A stretch of 6,871 nucleotides of DNA from Candidatus Hodarchaeota archaeon. Lineage in GTDB: Archaea; Asgardarchaeota; Heimdallarchaeia; Hodarchaeales; YT1-057. The stretch spans positions 1-6,871 of the forward strand of contig JAEOTI010000749.1 in NCBI GenBank assembly GCA_016839955.1, written 5' to 3'. Each line of letters begins with the position of its first letter. Position 1 is the stretch's first letter. The translations under genes were made by a program, and so were the position numbers. This document shows positions 5,686 to 6,871 of this stretch, piece by piece. The notes below the pieces were generated by a model that was not told where the DNA came from, made no database searches, and worked only from the letters and a program-made list of their open reading frames with translations.

Positions 5686-6871
5686 ATGTGCACGCTTGTT
5701 AAAACTGTAGTCTTACCTCTTGACCCAGCTACCAACAAAGGGAAGATCAACCAACTGACACAACTAACCCGACGTTGTACCTTCAGTGTGTCCCTTTTCT
5801 TAGACGTAGCACGAGAACAGAACGTTTCTGCAAGAGGGGAGTTAGAACGGTTCCGTCACGTTATTCAAAAAAGAACTGACCTATCATCTGGTCTAACTCA
5901 AGCTTGTCGTGATCGGGCGTCTGCTATGGTGAAAGCGTGGGTAACCAAACGGGACAAATGGCAAAAAAAAATAAGAAAATTAGAGACTGAGATCCATAAA
6001 TTAGAAGACCGTCGGATGAGCCTAGAACATCAACTCGGGACTCTTTCACCTCGCGCCATTAAAACTAAGGCGAAAAAGGAGAAAAGACTAACAAGCATCC
6101 TGAATAGGCTAGTCGTCAAACAAGAATGCATAGCTCGTTTGTTATCGAATTCACCACGATTTCCTGAAATTACCCGTCGTCAGCCTATATGGTTCGATTA
6201 TCGGATCGGGAGTTTCGTGAAAGCTCAAAAAACAACGAATTTCAAGTACTGGGTTAGTATCAGTACCCTAAAGAAAAGGAAAAAACTTCTTCTGCCTGTC
6301 CAGATCTATCCCTATGCAGAACGACGGCTTCGAGAGTCTTCCTGGCAGCAAAAGTCTTTTTGCATTGTTTGGAACCGTGAACGAAAACAATATGCAGTCC
6401 ACTTGAAACTAGAAAAATCTGTTGCATTTGAACGGTTACATGAAGCCTGGGGCATTGACCTTGGCATCAAGCGCTTAGTCTATGCAATTAATGACAACAA
6501 TCGTACAATCCTTCTAGATGCTAACGATCCCACGATTTTTTTGTTGCTTTCACGCCTGAAAACCCTAGAGCACCGGATAGCTCGGTTACAACGGTTGAAG
6601 AAGATTCGTGTCCTGCAAAAGTTCCGACAGAAAAGGTATGTGATAGCAGAGCAACTCCGAAATGTGGTCGTGAAGAAAACGGTGAGTAGGTTACCCGACA
6701 AACCTGTGCTACTTAGCATTGGTCAGCCGAAGAAAATCCGGGAGACCAAGGGTGGAAGAATGAAGAACAGTCCAAATGGTAACAAAACGTCTAAGAAACA
6801 TCGCAAGCGCCTTCATCGCTGGTCGTTCAAAGCACAAGGCGAAAAACTCTTCACCAAGAGTTTAGAATACG
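5686..6871 (+). CDS. tnpB: TnpB/OrfB-family protein (RuvC-like RNA-guided nuclease), C-terminus beyond window
   Basis: 395 complete codons, still open at the right edge. An in-frame TGA at 5677-5679 makes ATG 5686 the first possible start. TnpB proteins are RNA-guided, RuvC-type DNA nucleases encoded by IS200/IS605-group elements and are relatives of Cas12. The RuvC-I motif is plain: WGIDLGIKRLVYAI (255-268) with catalytic Asp258. The RuvC-II region is VLLSIGQPKKIRE (341-353), followed by a basic linker and LHRWSF (376-381), a hallmark of the family. The RuvC-III Asp and the CxxC zinc finger should follow but are not in the window. Residues 90-150 are rich in Lys, Arg and Glu and look helical or coiled-coil. 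The Glu expected in RuvC-II (as in the common IEDL-type motif) is not at the obvious position, where Gly346 stands, so activity is uncertain. Hand counts in the RuvC half give 48-50% G+C per 60-nt line, against 20-38% in sampled argS lines, which hints at transfer. Confidence 0.88.
   Translation, partial: MCTLVKTVVLPLDPATNKGKINQLTQLTRRCTFSVSLFLDVAREQNVSARGELERFRHVIQKRTDLSSGLTQACRDRASAMVKAWVTKRDKWQKKIRKLETEIHKLEDRRMSLEHQLGTLSPRAIKTKAKKEKRLTSILNRLVVKQECIARLLSNSPRFPEITRRQPIWFDYRIGSFVKAQKTTNFKYWVSISTLKKRKKLLLPVQIYPYAERRLRESSWQQKSFCIVWNRERKQYAVHLKLEKSVAFERLHEAWGIDLGIKRLVYAINDNNRTILLDANDPTIFLLLSRLKTLEHRIARLQRLKKIRVLQKFRQKRYVIAEQLRNVVVKKTVSRLPDKPVLLSIGQPKKIRETKGGRMKNSPNGNKTSKKHRKRLHRWSFKAQGEKLFTKSLEY

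Larger units (their letters stand above)
5621..6871 (+). mobile_element. IS200/IS605 (IS1341-like) tnpB element, right end outside window
   Basis: It is defined by the TnpB frame plus the upstream hairpin. No Y1-transposase tnpA is seen in the window, which fits the tnpB-only IS1341 type or a relic, though tnpA could lie beyond the right edge. The left boundary is not established: the hairpin is the first element-like signal, and the true end may lie somewhat further left (a TTAC occurs at 5576-5579). The right end and any associated omega RNA are beyond the window. Confidence 0.5.

Noticed and set aside
6480..6719. 79-codon open frame on the minus strand inside tnpB
   Set aside because: It is antisense to the RuvC-containing TnpB frame, has low-complexity Arg/Phe/Ser composition and no recognisable domain. 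The plus-strand frame has clear family motifs.
5686..6871. A Cas12-type CRISPR effector
   Set aside because: The size, the RuvC-I motif context and the LHRWSF signature fit TnpB/OrfB, and there is no repeat array or cas1/cas2 in the window.

Overview
The window looks like archaeal chromosome, low to moderate in G+C. The signs are an archaeal-type arginyl-tRNA synthetase, an AIR-synthase/HypE-like protein of a kind common in archaea, a YbhN/AglD-type membrane protein, short A/T boxes where archaeal TATA elements would sit, and GTGA-type ribosome binding sites. The lineage cannot be fixed from the sequence alone. Asgard or TACK archaea are possible, but this is a guess.

Layout, left to right. 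Positions 1-1127 (minus strand) carry a PLP-dependent class I/II aminotransferase whose C-terminus runs off the left edge. Positions 1128-1352 are a divergent promoter region with a 12-bp perfect palindrome close to the aminotransferase start. Positions 1353-2405 (plus) encode a HypE/PurM-like ATP-dependent protein. It is followed after 24 nt by arginyl-tRNA synthetase (2430-4349, plus), probably in the same transcript. Only 16 nt further on, a convergent gene (4366-5475, minus) encodes a multi-pass flippase-like membrane protein. Positions 5476-5685 hold its likely promoter and two small perfect hairpins. From 5686 to the right edge (plus) lies a TnpB/OrfB protein of the IS200/IS605 (IS1341-like) type, cut off before its last RuvC motif and zinc finger.

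The four cellular genes are housekeeping or metabolic and share no obvious pathway. The aminotransferase and the HypE-like gene share only a divergent upstream region, and the HypE-like gene and argS share only a likely transcript. The right end is accessory DNA: the tnpB reading frame is locally richer in G+C than its neighbours, has no tnpA beside it in the window, and lacks the expected RuvC-II glutamate at the obvious place. I found no CRISPR array, tRNA, rRNA or clearly new multi-gene system. The most notable items are the divergent TnpB with its upstream hairpins, the orphan HypE-like protein without a terminal cysteine, and the palindrome in the aminotransferase promoter.
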